Assembly (NCBI RefSeq): GCF_004210375.1
Contig: NC_134827.1
Location: 105,261,285 to 105,325,284 of the forward strand
DNA from: Tachypleus tridentatus
Lineage: Eukaryota; Arthropoda; Merostomata; Xiphosura; Limulidae
DNA: 64,000 nt
Reading direction: 5' to 3'
Numbering within the stretch: the stretch's first letter is position 1; the number at the start of each line of letters is the position of its first letter. The translations under genes and the position numbers were made by a program. The notes below the pieces were generated by a model. The model did no database searches. It was given only the letters and a program-made list of their open reading frames with translations, and was not told where the DNA came from. Positions 1 to 11,977 of the stretch are shown piece by piece.

Positions 1-2603
1 TCCTGGTGTAGATAGAGGATTGAATCAATTTATTCCTGGTGTGGATAGAGGATTGAATCAATTTATTCCTGGTATGGATAGAGGGTTGAATCAATTTATT
101 CCTGGTGTGGATAGAGGGTTAAATCAATTTATTAATGGTGTAGATAGAGGGTTGAATCAATTTATTCCTGGTGTAGATAGAGGATTGAATCAATTTATTC
201 CTGGTGTGGATAGAGGGTTGAATCAATTTATTCCTGGTGTAGATAGAGGATTGAATCAATTTATTCCTGGTGTGGATAGAGGGTTGAATCAATTTATTCC
301 TGGTGTAGATAGAGGATTGAATCAATTTATTCCTGGTGTAGATAGAGGATTGAATCAATTTATTCCTGGTGTGGATAGAGGGTTGAATCAATTTATTCCT
401 GGTGTGGATAGAGGGTTGAATCAATTTATTAATGGTGTAGATAGAGGGTTGAATCAATTTATTCCTGGTGTAGATAGAGGATTGAATCAATTTATTCCTG
501 GTGTGGATAGAGGGTTGAATCAATTTATTCCTGGTGTAGATAGAGGGTTGAATCAATTTATTCCTGGTGTAGATAGAGGATTGAATCAATTTATTCCTGG
601 TGTGGATAGAGGGTTGAATCAATTTATTCCTGGTGTGGATAGAGGATTGAATCAATTTATTCCTGGTGTGGATAGAGGGTTGAATCAATTTATTCCTGGT
701 GTGGATAGAGGGTTGAATCAATTTATTCCTGGTGTGGATAGAGGGTTGAATCAATTTATTCCTGGTGTGGATAGAGGGTTAAATCAATTTATTAATGGTG
801 TAGATAGAGGGTTGAATCAATTTATTCCTGGTGTAGATAGAGGATTGAATCAATTTATTCCTGGTGTGGATAGAGGGTTGAATCAATTTATTCCTGGTGT
901 AGATAGAGGATTGAATCAATTTATTCCTGGTGTGGATAGTGGGTTGAATCAATTTATTCCTGGTGTAGATAGAGGATTGAATCAATTTATTCCTGGTGTG
1001 GATAGAGGGTTGAATCAATTTATTCCTGGTGTGGATAGAGGGTTAAATCAATTTATTAATGGTGTAGATAGAGGGTTGAATCAATTTATTCCTGGTGTAG
1101 ATAGAGGATTGAATCAATTTATTCCTGGTGTGGATAGAGGGTTGAATCAATTTATTCCTGGTGTAGATAGAGGATTGAATCAATTTATTCCTGGTGTGGA
1201 TAGAGGTTGAATCAATTTATTCCTGGTGTAGATAGAGGATTGAATCAATTTATTCCTGGTGGATAGAGGGTTGAATCAATTTATTCCTGGTGTGGATAGA
1301 GGGTTAAATCAATTTATTAATGGTGTAGATAGAGGGTTGAATCAATTTATTCCTGGTGTAGATAGAGGATTGAATCAATTTATTCCTGGTGTGGATAGAG
1401 GGTTGAATCAATTTATTCCTGGTGTGGATAGAGGATTGAATCAATTTATTCCTGGTGTGGATAGAGGGTTGAATCAATTTATTCCTGGTGTGGATAGAGG
1501 GTTGAATCAATTTATTCCTGGTGTGATAGAGGGTTGAATCAATTTATTCCTGGTGTGGATAGAGGGTTAAATCAATTTATTAATGGTGTAGATAGAGGGT
1601 TGAATCAATTTATTCCTGGTGTGGATAGAGGGTTGAATCAATTTATTCCTGGTGTAGATAGAGGATTGAATCAATTTATTCCTGGTGTGGATAGAGGGTT
1701 GAATCAATTTATTCCTGGTGTGGATAGAGGGTTAAATCAATTTATTAATGGTGTAGATAGAGGTTGAATCAATTTATTCCTGGTGTAGATAGAGGATTGA
1801 ATCAATTTATTCCTGGTGTGGATAGAGGGTTGAATCAATTTATTCCTGGTGTGGATAGAGGATTGAATCAATTTATTCCTGGTGTGGATAGAGGGTTGAA
1901 TCAATTTATTCCTGGTGTGGATAGAGGGTTGAATCAATTTATTCCTGGTGTGGATAGAGGGTTGAATCAATTTATTCCTGGTGTGGATAGAGGGTTAAAT
2001 CAATTTATTAATGGTGTAGATAGAGGGTTGAATCAATTTATTCCTGGTGTAGATAGAGGATTGAATCAATTTATTCCTGGTGTGGATAGAGGGTTGAATC
2101 AATTTATTCCTGGTGTAGATAGAGGATTGAATCAATTTATTCCTGGTGTGGATAGTGGGTTGAATCAATTTATTCCTGGTGTAGATAGAGGATTGAATCA
2201 ATTTATTCCTGGTGTGGATAGAGGGTTAAATCAATTTATTAATGGTGTAGATAGAGGGTTGAATCAATTTATTCCTGGTGTAGATAGAGGATTGAATCAA
2301 TTTATTCCTGGTGTGGATAGAGGGTTGAATCAATTTATTCCTGGTGTAGATAGAGGATTGAATCAATTTATTCCTGGTGTGGATAGAGGGTTGAATCAAT
2401 TTATTCCTGGTGTAGATAGAGGATTGAATCAATTTATTCCTGGTGTGGATAGAGGATTGAATCAATTTATTCCTGGTGTGGATAGAGGGTTGAATCAATT
2501 TATTCCTGGTGTGGATAGAGGGTTAAATCAATTTATTAATGGTGTGGTTAGAGGGTTGTGTCAATTTATTCCTGGTGTGGATAGAGGGTTGAATCAATTT
2601 TGA
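1..2603 (+). repeat. 33-bp minisatellite array, about 79 copies
   Basis: The unit reads roughly TTGAATCAATTTATTCC followed by TGGTGTGGATAGAGGG, 33 bp, and is repeated from the left window edge to about 2600. Because 33 is a multiple of 3 and the unit has no stop in one frame of each strand, long open frames appear on both strands, with an 11-residue period (GLNQFIPGVDR on plus, TRNKLIQPSIH on minus). One- and two-base deletions near 1206, 1260, 1527 and 1762 break the plus frame into pieces. A variant unit with AATGG in place of CCTGG recurs every 5 to 11 units, most often 8, so a higher-order repeat is present. The array continues beyond the left edge. Coding is unlikely: no splice signal, no unique start, and unselected frameshifts. 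Confidence 0.97.
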
Positions 2604-3433
2604 CAACAAAACCCTTGAAATTCTCGATATAATAATAAAATATAATTATTGTTACAGAATTTACCAGGAACGAAAGACAAAGTAAAAAGGAAGTGAACAA
2701 CAAATAATAAATTAATTGTCCTTTCTGGCTACAACAAACAGTAAACAACGTCCAACAGATGATAAACAATTTCGGACAAGTCTTCCTTCTATAGTTCCAT
2801 TAAATCCACATCAGAATGATAAAAAACTCCATGTTGCTAATTTGTTTTCACAGTTTAAAGAAGTCCTCGTTCGAAACCACTTCCTATAAAATCTGTAAGC
2901 CTTCAAGTAAATTACCAGAACTGTTCCGTGAGTCCAACTAAAAACATTTTGTATTTTTATAGAAATATAAAATCGAATTCCCCTCTTGCACGTGCTTTTG
3001 TGACGTCACACACTTCTGTCGGACTGTGTGTAAGTTTAGTCAGTGTTTGGTGTTAACTTCAGATTTAGTGTAGTGCCATATGACGTAATGAAGTTATTAA
3101 AACTCCAAAACATGAAATATCTCTACAACAAATTGAACTTGGTATACATTTAAAGTTCTAAATGCATTGTTTGTGTGCCGTTTGAGGATACAAGTACTAT
3201 TACTCGTGTACTAACAGGTTAAGTGCTCATAAACGGTTGCAAGAACTCTGTCATTTGTAAAAGTACCAAAACACAACATGTTTTATAATCGAGTGATATA
3301 ACCTTAGGTACAGCACACAGCAAGCAGTAACAAGTTATAACTTTAGGAGTAACAGACAATCATCATTCAATAGTTAAATAGCAAACGTTTTTATATTTGT
3401 ATAACCCTGGAAGCAGTACACAGTAAGTTATGC
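2604..3433. other. Unique AT-rich spacer, no gene recognised
   Basis: Non-repetitive sequence between two minisatellites. It contains a perfect CRE palindrome TGACGTCA at 3001-3008 and plus-strand acceptor-like stretches (TTGTTACAG near 2657, GTTTTCACAG near 2849), but no exon I can support. The last 130 bases resemble degenerate edges of the next array. A third exon of the minus-strand membrane-protein gene could lie here or beyond the left edge; I could not identify one. Confidence 0.5.
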
Positions 3434-4988
3434 AGTAACAGTTGATAACCTTAGTAGTAGCAACAAACGTTGTATAGTGTAGTAACAGTGGAAAACCATA
3501 GTACCATCAACAAACGTTGTGTCGTGTAGTAACAGTGAATAATCTTAATAGTAGTAATAAACGTTGTGTCGTGTAGCAACAAACGTTGTGTCGTGCAGTA
3601 ACAGTTGATAACCTTAGTAGTAGCAACAAACGTTGTGTCGTGTAGTAACAGTGGATAACATTAGTAGTATCAACAAACGTTGTGTCGTGTACTAACAATG
3701 GATAACCTTAGTAGTAGCAACAAACGTTGTATCGTGTAGGAACTGTTGATAACCTCAATAGTAGTAACAAATGTTGTGTCGTGTAGTAACAGTTGACAAA
3801 CTCAGTAGTAATAACAAACGTTGTATCGTGAGGTAACAGTTGATAACCTCAGTAGTAGTAACAAACGTTGTGTCGTTAGTAACAGTGGGTAATTTTTGTA
3901 GTTGCAACAAAGGTTGTGTGGTGTAGTAACAGTGGATAACCTTAGTAGTAGCAACAAACGTTGTTTCGTGTAGTAACAGTGGGTAACCTTAGTACTAGCA
4001 ACAAACGTTGTGTCGTGTAGTAACAGTTGATAACTTCAGTAGTAGTAACAAAGGTTGTGTCGTGTACTAGCAGTTGATAACCTCAGTAGTAGTAACAAAC
4101 GTTGTGTCATGTTGTAACAGTGGGTAACCTTTGTAGTAGCAACAAACGTTGTGTCGCGTTGTAAGAGTGGGTAACCTTAGTACTAGCAACAAACGTTGTG
4201 TCGTGTAATAACAGCGGATAACCTTTGTAGTAGCAACAAATGTTGTGTCGTGTAATAACAGCGGATAACCTTTGTAGTAGCAACAAACGTTGTGTCGTGT
4301 AGTAACAGTGGGTAACCTTAGTAGTAGCAACAAACGTTGTGTCGTGTAGTAACGGTGGATAATTTTAGTAGTAGCAACAAACGTTGTGTCGTGTAGTAAC
4401 AGTGGGTAACCTTAGTAGTAACAACAAACGTTGTGTCGCGTTGTAAGAGTGGGTAACCTTAGTACTAGCAACAAACGTTGTGTCGTGTAATAACAGCGGA
4501 TAACCTTTGTAGTAGCAACAAATGTTGTGTCGTGTAATAACAGCGGATAACCTTTGTAGTAGCAACAAACGTTGTGTCGTGTAGTAACAGTGGGTAACCT
4601 TAGTAGTAGCAACAAACGTTGTGTCGTGTAGTAACGGTGGATAATTTTAGTAGTAGCAACAAACGTTGTGTCGTGTAGTAACAGTGGGTAACCTTTGTAG
4701 AAGTAACAAACGTTGTGTCGTGTAGTAACAGTTGATAACCTTAGTAGTAGCAACAAACGTTGTGTCGTGTAGTAACAGTTGAAAACGTCAGTAGTAGTAA
4801 CAAACGTTGTGTCGTGTAGTAACAGTGGATAACCTTAGTAGTAGCAACAAACGTTGTATCGTGTAGTAACAGTTTATATCCTTAGTAGTAGCAACAAACG
4901 TTGTGTCGTGTTGTAACAGTGAATAATCTTAGTAGTAGGAACAAACGTTGTGTCGTGTAGTATCAGTTGATAACCTTAGTAGTAACAG
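3434..4988 (+). repeat. 47-bp minisatellite array, about 33 copies
   Basis: The unit reads about GTAACAGTGGATAACC then TTAGTAGTAGCAACAAACG then TTGTGTCGTGTA. Copies at both ends are more diverged, as expected of an array expanding from its centre. A block of six units is itself duplicated: the rare variant TGTCGCGTTGTAAG occurs near 4153 and again near 4435, 282 bp (6 x 47) apart, with matching flanking variants. Each unit carries the short palindrome AACGTT. Minus-strand open frames across it are by-products. Confidence 0.95.
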
Positions 4989-5134
4989 GAAAAACTCAAA
5001 CATTAGTGATAACAGAACACTTATTGTCATAAGTATAGAAACACGTTGTTTACAAAAAACTAAATAAAACAAGAACACAAGAGATCCATTTAGAATCTAC
5101 ACCAATAAACCAGACACTTAAGAGCGACACTTAC

Positions 5135-5279
5135 CCTGCCTTTAAACGTCTCATGTGCTCACGTTTTCGGTCTCGCTGTGCTCTGTGTCTCAGGGCACAG
5201 ATGATTGCGAAAGCAAACAGTGGAAAGCTAATAATACAAGAAACAATCGGAATCACGACTGGTCGAGCATCGAGGGAAA
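5135..5279 (-). CDS. Internal coding exon with a transmembrane helix
   Basis: On the minus strand a pyrimidine-rich acceptor (TTTTCTTTTCAG) directly precedes position 5279, and a donor (CAGG then GTAAGTG) directly follows 5135. The 145-bp exon begins with two bases completing a codon, has 47 open codons and ends with two bases of the next. The product reads SLDARPVV, then a hydrophobic stretch of about 22 residues (VIPIVSCIISFPLFAFAII), then a strongly basic tail (RHRAQRDRKREHMRRLK). By the positive-inside rule this is a single-pass membrane protein with its C-terminus in the cytosol. The phase matches the exon at 12600-12714 exactly (G plus TT gives Val). The exon sits in a 410-bp unique island between two minisatellites. 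I do not recognise the family. No 3' exon was found. Confidence 0.6.
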
Positions 5280-5399
5280 CTGAAAAGAAAACATTTTATC
5301 AGAATTGATTTATTTCGCAGAATCTACAGTTATGTATTTAACCTCTGATTAAGTGTCACTCTTTTATCTGTTCTGTTCTTCTTTAATAAAGAATGACTT

Positions 5400-8014
5400 T
5401 ACACAAACTAGGGCCATGTTTAACACCACGAGATAATAGTGGTTGTACACTAACTAGGGCCATGTTTAACACCAAGAGGTAATAGTAGTTGTACACTAAC
5501 TTGGGCCATGTTTAACACCAAAAGGTACTAGTAGTTGTACACTAACTTGGGCCATGTTTAACACCAAGAGGTAATAGTAGTTGTACACTAACTAGGGCCA
5601 TGTTTAACACCAAGAGGTAATAGTAGTTGTACACTAACTTGGGCCATGTTTAACACCATGAGGTAATAGTAGTTGTACACTAACTAAGGCCATGTTTAAC
5701 ACCACGAGGTAATAGTAGTTGTACACTAACTTGGGCCGTGTTTAACACCACGAGATAATAGTAGTTGTACACTAACTTGGGCCATGATTAACACCAAAAG
5801 GTAATAGTAGTTGTACACTAACTTGGGCCATGTTTAACACCAAGAGGTAATAGTAGTTGTACACTAACTAGGGCCATGTTTAACACCACGAGGTAATAGT
5901 AGTTGTACACTAACTTGGACCCTGTTTAACACCACGAGGTAATAGTAGTTGTACACTAACTATGGCCATGTTCAACACCACGAGGTAATAGTAGTTGTAT
6001 ACTAACTAGGGCCATGTTTAACACCACGAGGTAATAGTAGTTGTACACTACCTTGGGCCATGTTTAACACCAAGAGGTAATAGTAGTTGTACACTAACTT
6101 GGTTCATGTTTAACACCACGAGGTAATAGTAGTTGTACACTAACTTGAGCCATGTTTAACACCACGAGGTTATAGTAGTTGTACACTAAGTAGAGCCATG
6201 TTTAACACCACGAGGTGATAGTAGTTGTACACTAACTAGGGTTATGTTTAACACCACGAGGTAATAGTAATTGTACACTACCTAGGGCCATGTTTAACAC
6301 CACGGGGTAATAGTAGTTGTACACTAACTAGGGCCATTTTTAACACCACAAGGTAATAGTAGTTCTACACTAACTAGGGCCATGTTTAACACCACGAGGT
6401 AATAGTAGTTGTACACTACCTTGGGCCATGTTTAAAACCAAGAGGTAATAGTAGTTGTACACTAACTTGGGCCATGTTTAACACCACGATGTAATAGTAG
6501 TTGTGCACTAACTTGGGCCATGTTTAAAGCCATGAGGTAATAGTAGTTGTACACTAACTTTGGCCATGTTTAACACCACGAGGTAATAGTAATTGTACAC
6601 TATCTAGGGCCATGTTTAACACCATGGGGTAATAGTAGTTGTACACTAACTAGGGCCGTTTTTAACACCACAAGGTAATAGTAGTTGTACACTAATTAGG
6701 GCCATGTTTAACACCACGAGGTAATAGTAGTTGTACACTACCTTGGGCCATGTTTAAAACCAAGAGGTAATAGTAGTTGTACACTAACTTGGGCCATGTT
6801 TAAAGCCAAGAGGTAATAGTAGTTGTACACTAACTTGGGCCATGTTTAAAGCCAAGAGGTAATAGTTGTTGTACACTAACTAGGGCCATGTTTAACACCA
6901 CGAGGTAATAGTAGTTGTACACTAACTTGGGCCATGTTTAACACCACGATCTAATAGTAGTTGTACACTAACTAAGGCCATGTTTAACACCACGAGGTAA
7001 TAGTAGTTGTACATTAAATAGGGCCATGTTTAACACCACGAGGTAATAGTAGTTGTACACTAACTAGGGCCGTTTTTAACACCACAAGGTAATAGTAGTT
7101 GTACACTAATTAGGGCCATGTTTAACACCACGAGGTAATAGTAGTTGTACAATACCTTGGGCCATGTTTAAAACCAAGGGGTAATAGTAGTTGTACACTA
7201 ACTTGGGCCATGTTTAAAGCCAAGAGGTAATAGTAGTTGTACACTAACTTGGGCCATGTTTAAAGCCAAGAGGTAATAGTAGTTGTACACTAACTTGGGC
7301 CATGTTTAACACCACGAGGTAATAGTAGTTGTTCATAAACTTGGGCCATGTTTAACACCACGAGGTAATAGTAGTTGTACACAAACTTGGGCCATGTTTA
7401 ACACCACGAGGTAATAGTTGTTGTACACTAACTAGGGCCATGTTTAACACCACGAGGTAATAGTAGTTGTACACTAACTAAGGCCATGTTTAACACCACG
7501 AGGTAATAGTAGTTGTACATTAACTAGGGCCATGTTTAACACCACGAGGTAATAGTAGTTGTACACTAACTTGGGCCATGTTTAACACCACGAGGTAATA
7601 GTAGTTGTACACTAACTATGGCCATGTTTAACACCACGAGGTAATAGTGGTTGTTCACTAACTAAGGGCATGTTTAACACCAAGAGGTAATAGTAGTTGT
7701 ACACTAACTTGGGCCATGTTTAACACCACGAGGTAATAGTAGTTGTACACTAACTAGGGCCATGTTTAACACCACGAGGTAATAGTAGTTGTACACTAAC
7801 TAAGGCCATGTTTAACACCACGAGGTAATAGTAGTTGTACACTAACTAAGGCCATGTTTAACAACGCGAGGTAATAGTAGTTGTTCACTAACTAAGGTTA
7901 TGTTTAACACCACGAGGTAATAGTACTTGTTCACTAACATGGGCCATGTTTAACACCACGAGGTAATAGTGGTTGTACGCTAACTAAGGCCCTGTTTAAA
8001 CACCACAAGTTAAT
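5400..8014 (+). repeat. 46-bp minisatellite array, about 57 copies
   Basis: The unit reads about TAGGGCCATGTTTAACACC then ACGAGGTAATAGTAG then TTGTACACTAAC. Stop codons occur in every unit, so no long frame appears. Variant patterns repeat at multiples of the unit: the GTAATAGTAATTG variant at 6261 and 6583 (322 bp, 7 units), and the GGGCCGTTTTTAAC variant near 6654 and 7068 (414 bp, 9 units). These show block duplications inside the array. It lies inside the proposed intron of the minus-strand gene. Confidence 0.95.
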
Positions 8015-8185
8015 CATCATTTCGGTTCTATGTTCTAATCAAATCGCTCTAACGAAACTGAATATCAAGATAATTTAATTTTCCAGTTTTTTCTCTATTT
8101 TTTATTAAAACCAAAATTCGCATTTAGTTCATTGTTTTTTGAACTTTGATCACAGTTGTGTATTTTCATTTATTTTACTTGTAAG

Positions 8186-8310
8186 CCCCCTGCTAGTACA
8201 GCGGTAATTCTACGTATTTGAAACGCTAAAATCAGGGGTTCGATTTTCTTCGGTGGGCTAAGCAGATAGCCCGATGTGGCTTTGCTATAAGAAAAACACA
8301 CACACACACA
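8186..8310 (+). mobile_element. SINE family B copy
   Basis: Family B reads CCCCTGCTAGTACAGCGGT, ACAACGCTAAAATCAGG, the B-box-like GGTTCGATT, then GGGCTCAGCAGATAGCCC and GTGGCTTTGCTATAAG, ending in an (AC)n tail. This copy has every block, with a changed head (ATTCTACGTATTTG) and a pure CA tail. Confidence 0.88.
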
Positions 8311-10014
8311 TTTGCTTGTAAATCAACAGTTTTTAAAGTAATTACACTAACAAACTAAAAGTAATTATTAACTTATTAGTAGGAGATTATTTTGTGTGTA
8401 TGTGTGTGCGTTCAAATGCAGTCCGATTCGTTGAAATTAGTGTAAGGCGTGGCTTAGTGACCAGCTTGCTGGTTTATTACAGCTAAGTAGGCCAAAAGTT
8501 CAGCCTCCAATATGCTACCGGACAGTCTCTGCATTTTCAGATATTACACAAGTAACAGTCTGTTTTTTTTATAATTGTAACCTTGTATGCGGCAGGAGCT
8601 GATCTTAGCCTTTGTCTCTCTCCCCCATTCGTGGAAGAAAGTGTTCAGGGTGAAACACCAAACCTCGAGGAAATAGCGGGGACCCCCTTACTTGTTGCTT
8701 CTTATTATATTTACACCACATGCAGGAAAAGAAATGTGTACTGGGGTTATTTGTTGCGTGTTGACAACTTGAAACTTTCAACATACAAGTAGATATTGTA
8801 TGAATGGAAATTTGGCTAGGCGCGCCCTTGTGGATAGCGTATTGGATTGTAACTCCGAGGGTTTATGGTTCCAGTCCCCTACTACAGGTTTTCCTAAATT
8901 GAGGGTCGCAGAAAAGTGTCGGCGATGGGGGGTTGGGGGAGAACGGGACATACACAAAGTGGACTATACAGGTGAGGTACTGGGTGTCATTGAGGTCTAC
9001 TGAGGTAGAGTCATTGGGTGAATGGGGGTGGGCTCAGATAGAATGATGTTCTTAGAAACTGGGAAACTCCACATTATTCCGTTAGGGTATCCATAGTGTT
9101 GGCAGTGGGTGTTTGATCACATGTCTTGCTTCTTATCTATAAGTTCAAAAGTAAGGAAAGTTAACGCAGGCAGTCCTTGTTTAGCTTTGCGCGAAATTCT
9201 AGAAGACAAAAACAGAAAAGCAAAAGTGAGTTTCCCGGATGTGAAACTTGTTCGTTGGTAATTAAGCACCACGCATGTGTTAATACCTTTACATTGTCAA
9301 ATCAGCGGAATTCAGAACAAGCCTCATAAAAATAAAAACCTCTACCAAACCACCTGCTTGTTTATATCCAGAAAATGTTATGTAGAAAGGAGATATTGTT
9401 TTTATATTCCACTTGGAAGTAATGTGAAAAGGAATATGGAAATCAAAAGTTATAAGGTAAATGTCTGTTTGTATATATACATGACATATTTTATTCAGTG
9501 TTCATAAAGACAGTAGAAATCGTAACACACTTACCTACACAAACAAAATGGACAATTATCATAACAGCGTGGAAGCAATGAGGTAAAACTAGCATACGTA
9601 GATGTGGTCAGTGTTCTAATAAACAGCATCTTAAAGAGATGAAAGCAAATAAAACTAAATGTGAAACTTAGTCTCTGCAAACTTAAGTTAAACTCGTGTT
9701 TTCATTGTGTACAAGGGCACTAAAAGCCAAGGAAGTCCAAGCGAAGCCTCATCTAATCTGTGGGCTAATGAAACTCCAACTACAGTAGGTTTCAATTTTT
9801 ATGATTTTTTCTCGTTTTTCCGGATATTCCTGTACAAGAAATTGAAATAAATGGTGAATATTTCTTGCTCATGAATCTCTTCTCTCTTAAGAAAATGCTT
9901 ATTGGAAACGCTTCTCTCGTTTTTCCATACCATAACAATGAGTGACTAATTCGTCTGTAATGTTTAATAAATTATCCTCTACCATTCCGACTGTACTCGA
10001 CTTTACGGTTAGGC
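8311..10014. other. Unique sequence, no gene recognised
   Basis: Short open frames at 8583-8792, 8800-9003 and 9277-9507 have no recognisable domain or convincing splice context. Around 8812-8882 there is a tRNA-like stretch (GTGGATAGCGTATTGG, then GGTTCCAGTCCCC), possibly the head of a further, unnamed SINE family. Nothing else stands out. Confidence 0.45.
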
Positions 10015-11126
10015 TTTTTAATAAAAGAAAGTAGGCCTAGTCCACTTGGCACAATGAGTCTGTACAGTGTTAGCAAATGTTTTTAATGTTGTATTTTTTA
10101 ATAAAAGAAAGTATGCCTAGTCCACTTTGCACAATGAGTCTATACAGTGTTAGAAAATGTTTTTAATGTTGTATTTTAATAAAAGAAAGTAGGCCTAGTC
10201 CACTTGGCACAATGAGTCTGTACAGTGTTAGCAAATGTTTTTAATGTTGTATTTTTTAATAAAAGAAAGTATGCCTAGTCCACTTTGCACAATGAGTCTA
10301 TACAGTGTTAGCAAATGTTTTTAATGTTGTATTTTTTAATAAAAGAAAGTAGGCCTAGTCCACTTGGCACAATGAGTCTGTACAGTGTTAGCAAATGTTT
10401 TTAATGTTGTATTTTTTAATAAAAGAAAGTAGGCCTAGTCCACTTGGCACAATGAGTCTATACAGTGTTAGCAAATGTTTTTAATGTTGTATTTTTTAAT
10501 AAAAGAAAGTAGGCCTAGTCCACTTTGCACAATGAGTCTATACAGTGTTAGCAAATGTTTTAATGTTGTATTTTTAATAAAAGAAAGTAGGCCTAGTCCA
10601 CTTGGCACAATGAGTCTATACAGTGTTAGCAAATTTTTTAATGTTGTATTTTTTAATAAAAGAAAGTAGGCCTAGTCCACTTGGCACAATGAGTCTATAC
10701 AGTGTTAGCAAATATTTTTAATGTTGTATTTTTTAATAAAAGAAAGTAGGCCTAGTCCACTTGGCACAATGAGTCTATACAGTGTTAGCAAATGTTTTAA
10801 TGTTGTATTTTTAATAAAAGAAAGTAGGCCTAGTCCACTTTGCACAATGAGTCTATACAGTGTTAGCAAATGTTTTAATGTTGTATTTTTAATAAAAGAA
10901 AGTATGCCTAGTCCACTTGGCACAATGAGTCTATACAGTGTTAGCAAATGTTTTTAATGTTGTATTTTTTAATAAAAGAAAGTAGGCCTAGTCCACTTGG
11001 CACAATGAGTCTATACAGTGTTAGCAAATTTTTTAATGTTGTATTTTTAATAAAAGAAAGTAGGCCTAGTCCACTTGGCACAATGAGTCTATACAGTGTT
11101 AGCAAATATTTTAATGTTGTATTTTT
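10015..11126 (+). repeat. About 79-bp minisatellite array, about 14 copies
   Basis: The unit contains TTTTTAATAAAAGAAAG, TAGGCCTAGTCCACTTGG, CACAATGAGTCTATACAG and TGTTAGCAAATG; length varies from 77 to 80 bp through short T-runs. The first units alternate between two types (AGGCCT with CTTGGC, and ATGCCT with CTTTGC), so the left end is built from dimers of about 160 bp. Open frames on both strands are by-products. It lies in the proposed intron of the minus-strand gene. Confidence 0.94.
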
Positions 11127-11384
11127 CGGCAACAACTTTTTTATTTTTGTTTAACTTCGATAAGAATTATAAGGGGCTAGGTTTTGCATAAAAAAATGTG
11201 CTTGTTTATTTTATTTCGTGTGGACTTGCTCGGTGGTCCGTTAGCGTTTAGGGATTTGACAATGCTACAGTGTAACTGTTAGCTCGTTAGACGTAACGCG
11301 TGTAAATTATTAACCTTATCTTAAGTAAGACAACGTCAAGTCGTGTCTAGTGAGCTTTCTTTATAAGCTAAACATTCAATATAA

Positions 11385-11759
11385 ATGGGAAACTTATTTT
11401 CGGCCCTGTTCCGTAAGTCGGTTAAGTTTCGATCTCTCCTTCCTGATTCACTGTTCCGCCACGCGTGTAAGTTCGTACCTAACGGATTTTGGACTATTCA
11501 TCAAGGAAGGAGGAGGCGTGATTTGAAGGGGGGGCCTTTCCTCCCACCTTCTTCCTGTATACACACGAGTCATCATAATAATAATAATCTGAAACAATAT
11601 TTTGTTCCCCACCCTACACTCCTCAAAATTTGTTCACATCTCCCGACGGTAGAAGAAGGTATGGCTATTTGGACAATTAAAAAACAAAGTTATGGTTTTA
11701 GTTATTCACAGTATGATGGAGATGTTTGGTTTGTTCAGTTGGTTTCCTTAAGAAATTAA
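11385..11759 (+). CDS. Doubtful ORF; possible first exon of an N-myristoylated protein
   Basis: A 124-codon frame starts MGNLFSALFRK. Gly2 and Ser6 fit the N-myristoylation consensus seen in ARF-type GTPases and ESCRT subunits. However, a strong donor-like GTAAGT follows immediately after the ninth codon (CTGTTCC then GTAAGTCGG), so if this is a gene, only the first nine or so residues need be coding and the rest may be intron read-through. A TATA-like TTTATAAGC lies about 20 bases upstream. No downstream exon was found, and the remaining residues match no family I know. It may be chance. Confidence 0.2.
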   Translation: MGNLFSALFRKSVKFRSLLPDSLFRHACKFVPNGFWTIHQGRRRRDLKGGPFLPPSSCIHTSHHNNNNLKQYFVPHPTLLKICSHLPTVEEGMAIWTIKKQSYGFSYSQYDGDVWFVQLVSLRN

Positions 11760-11788
11760 TATTATGAAAAACAACAACAACTAAAGCA

Positions 11789-11977
11789 GGCCTGGCTTGG
11801 TTAGGGGGCGCTTACTTCGTAATTTGAGGGTCACTGATTCGAATCCCCGTTACACTAAACATGCTCGCCCTTTCAGCCGTGGGAGAATTATACTGTACGG
11901 TCAATCCCACTATTCGTTGCTATATTAGAGACAGCTAGCGCAGATAGCCCTCGTGAATTTCCAAGCAAACCAAACCA
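11789..11977 (+). mobile_element. SINE family A copy, shortened
   Basis: The head (GCCTGGCTTGGTTAGG, GATTCGAATCCCCGTTAC) and the mid part (CTCGCCCTTTCAGCCGTGGG) are present. The central GTAGCCCAAGAGTTGG block is missing: the sequence jumps from CACTATTCGTTGC to GACAGCTAGCGCAGATAGCCC. An internally deleted copy. Confidence 0.85.

Noticed and set aside
20..1210. Long open frame with an 11-residue repeat, as if a structural repeat protein
   Set aside because: Both strands are open because the unit is 33 bp without stops in one frame. Small indels break the frame several times and there is no unique start, signal or splice context.
3507..4756. Minus-strand frames in the 47-bp array
   Set aside because: Frames drift through the array with the repeat phase and share no features with a protein family.
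10475..11154. Overlapping plus- and minus-strand frames in the 79-bp array
   Set aside because: By-products of the repeat unit; the frames are interrupted wherever T-run length changes.
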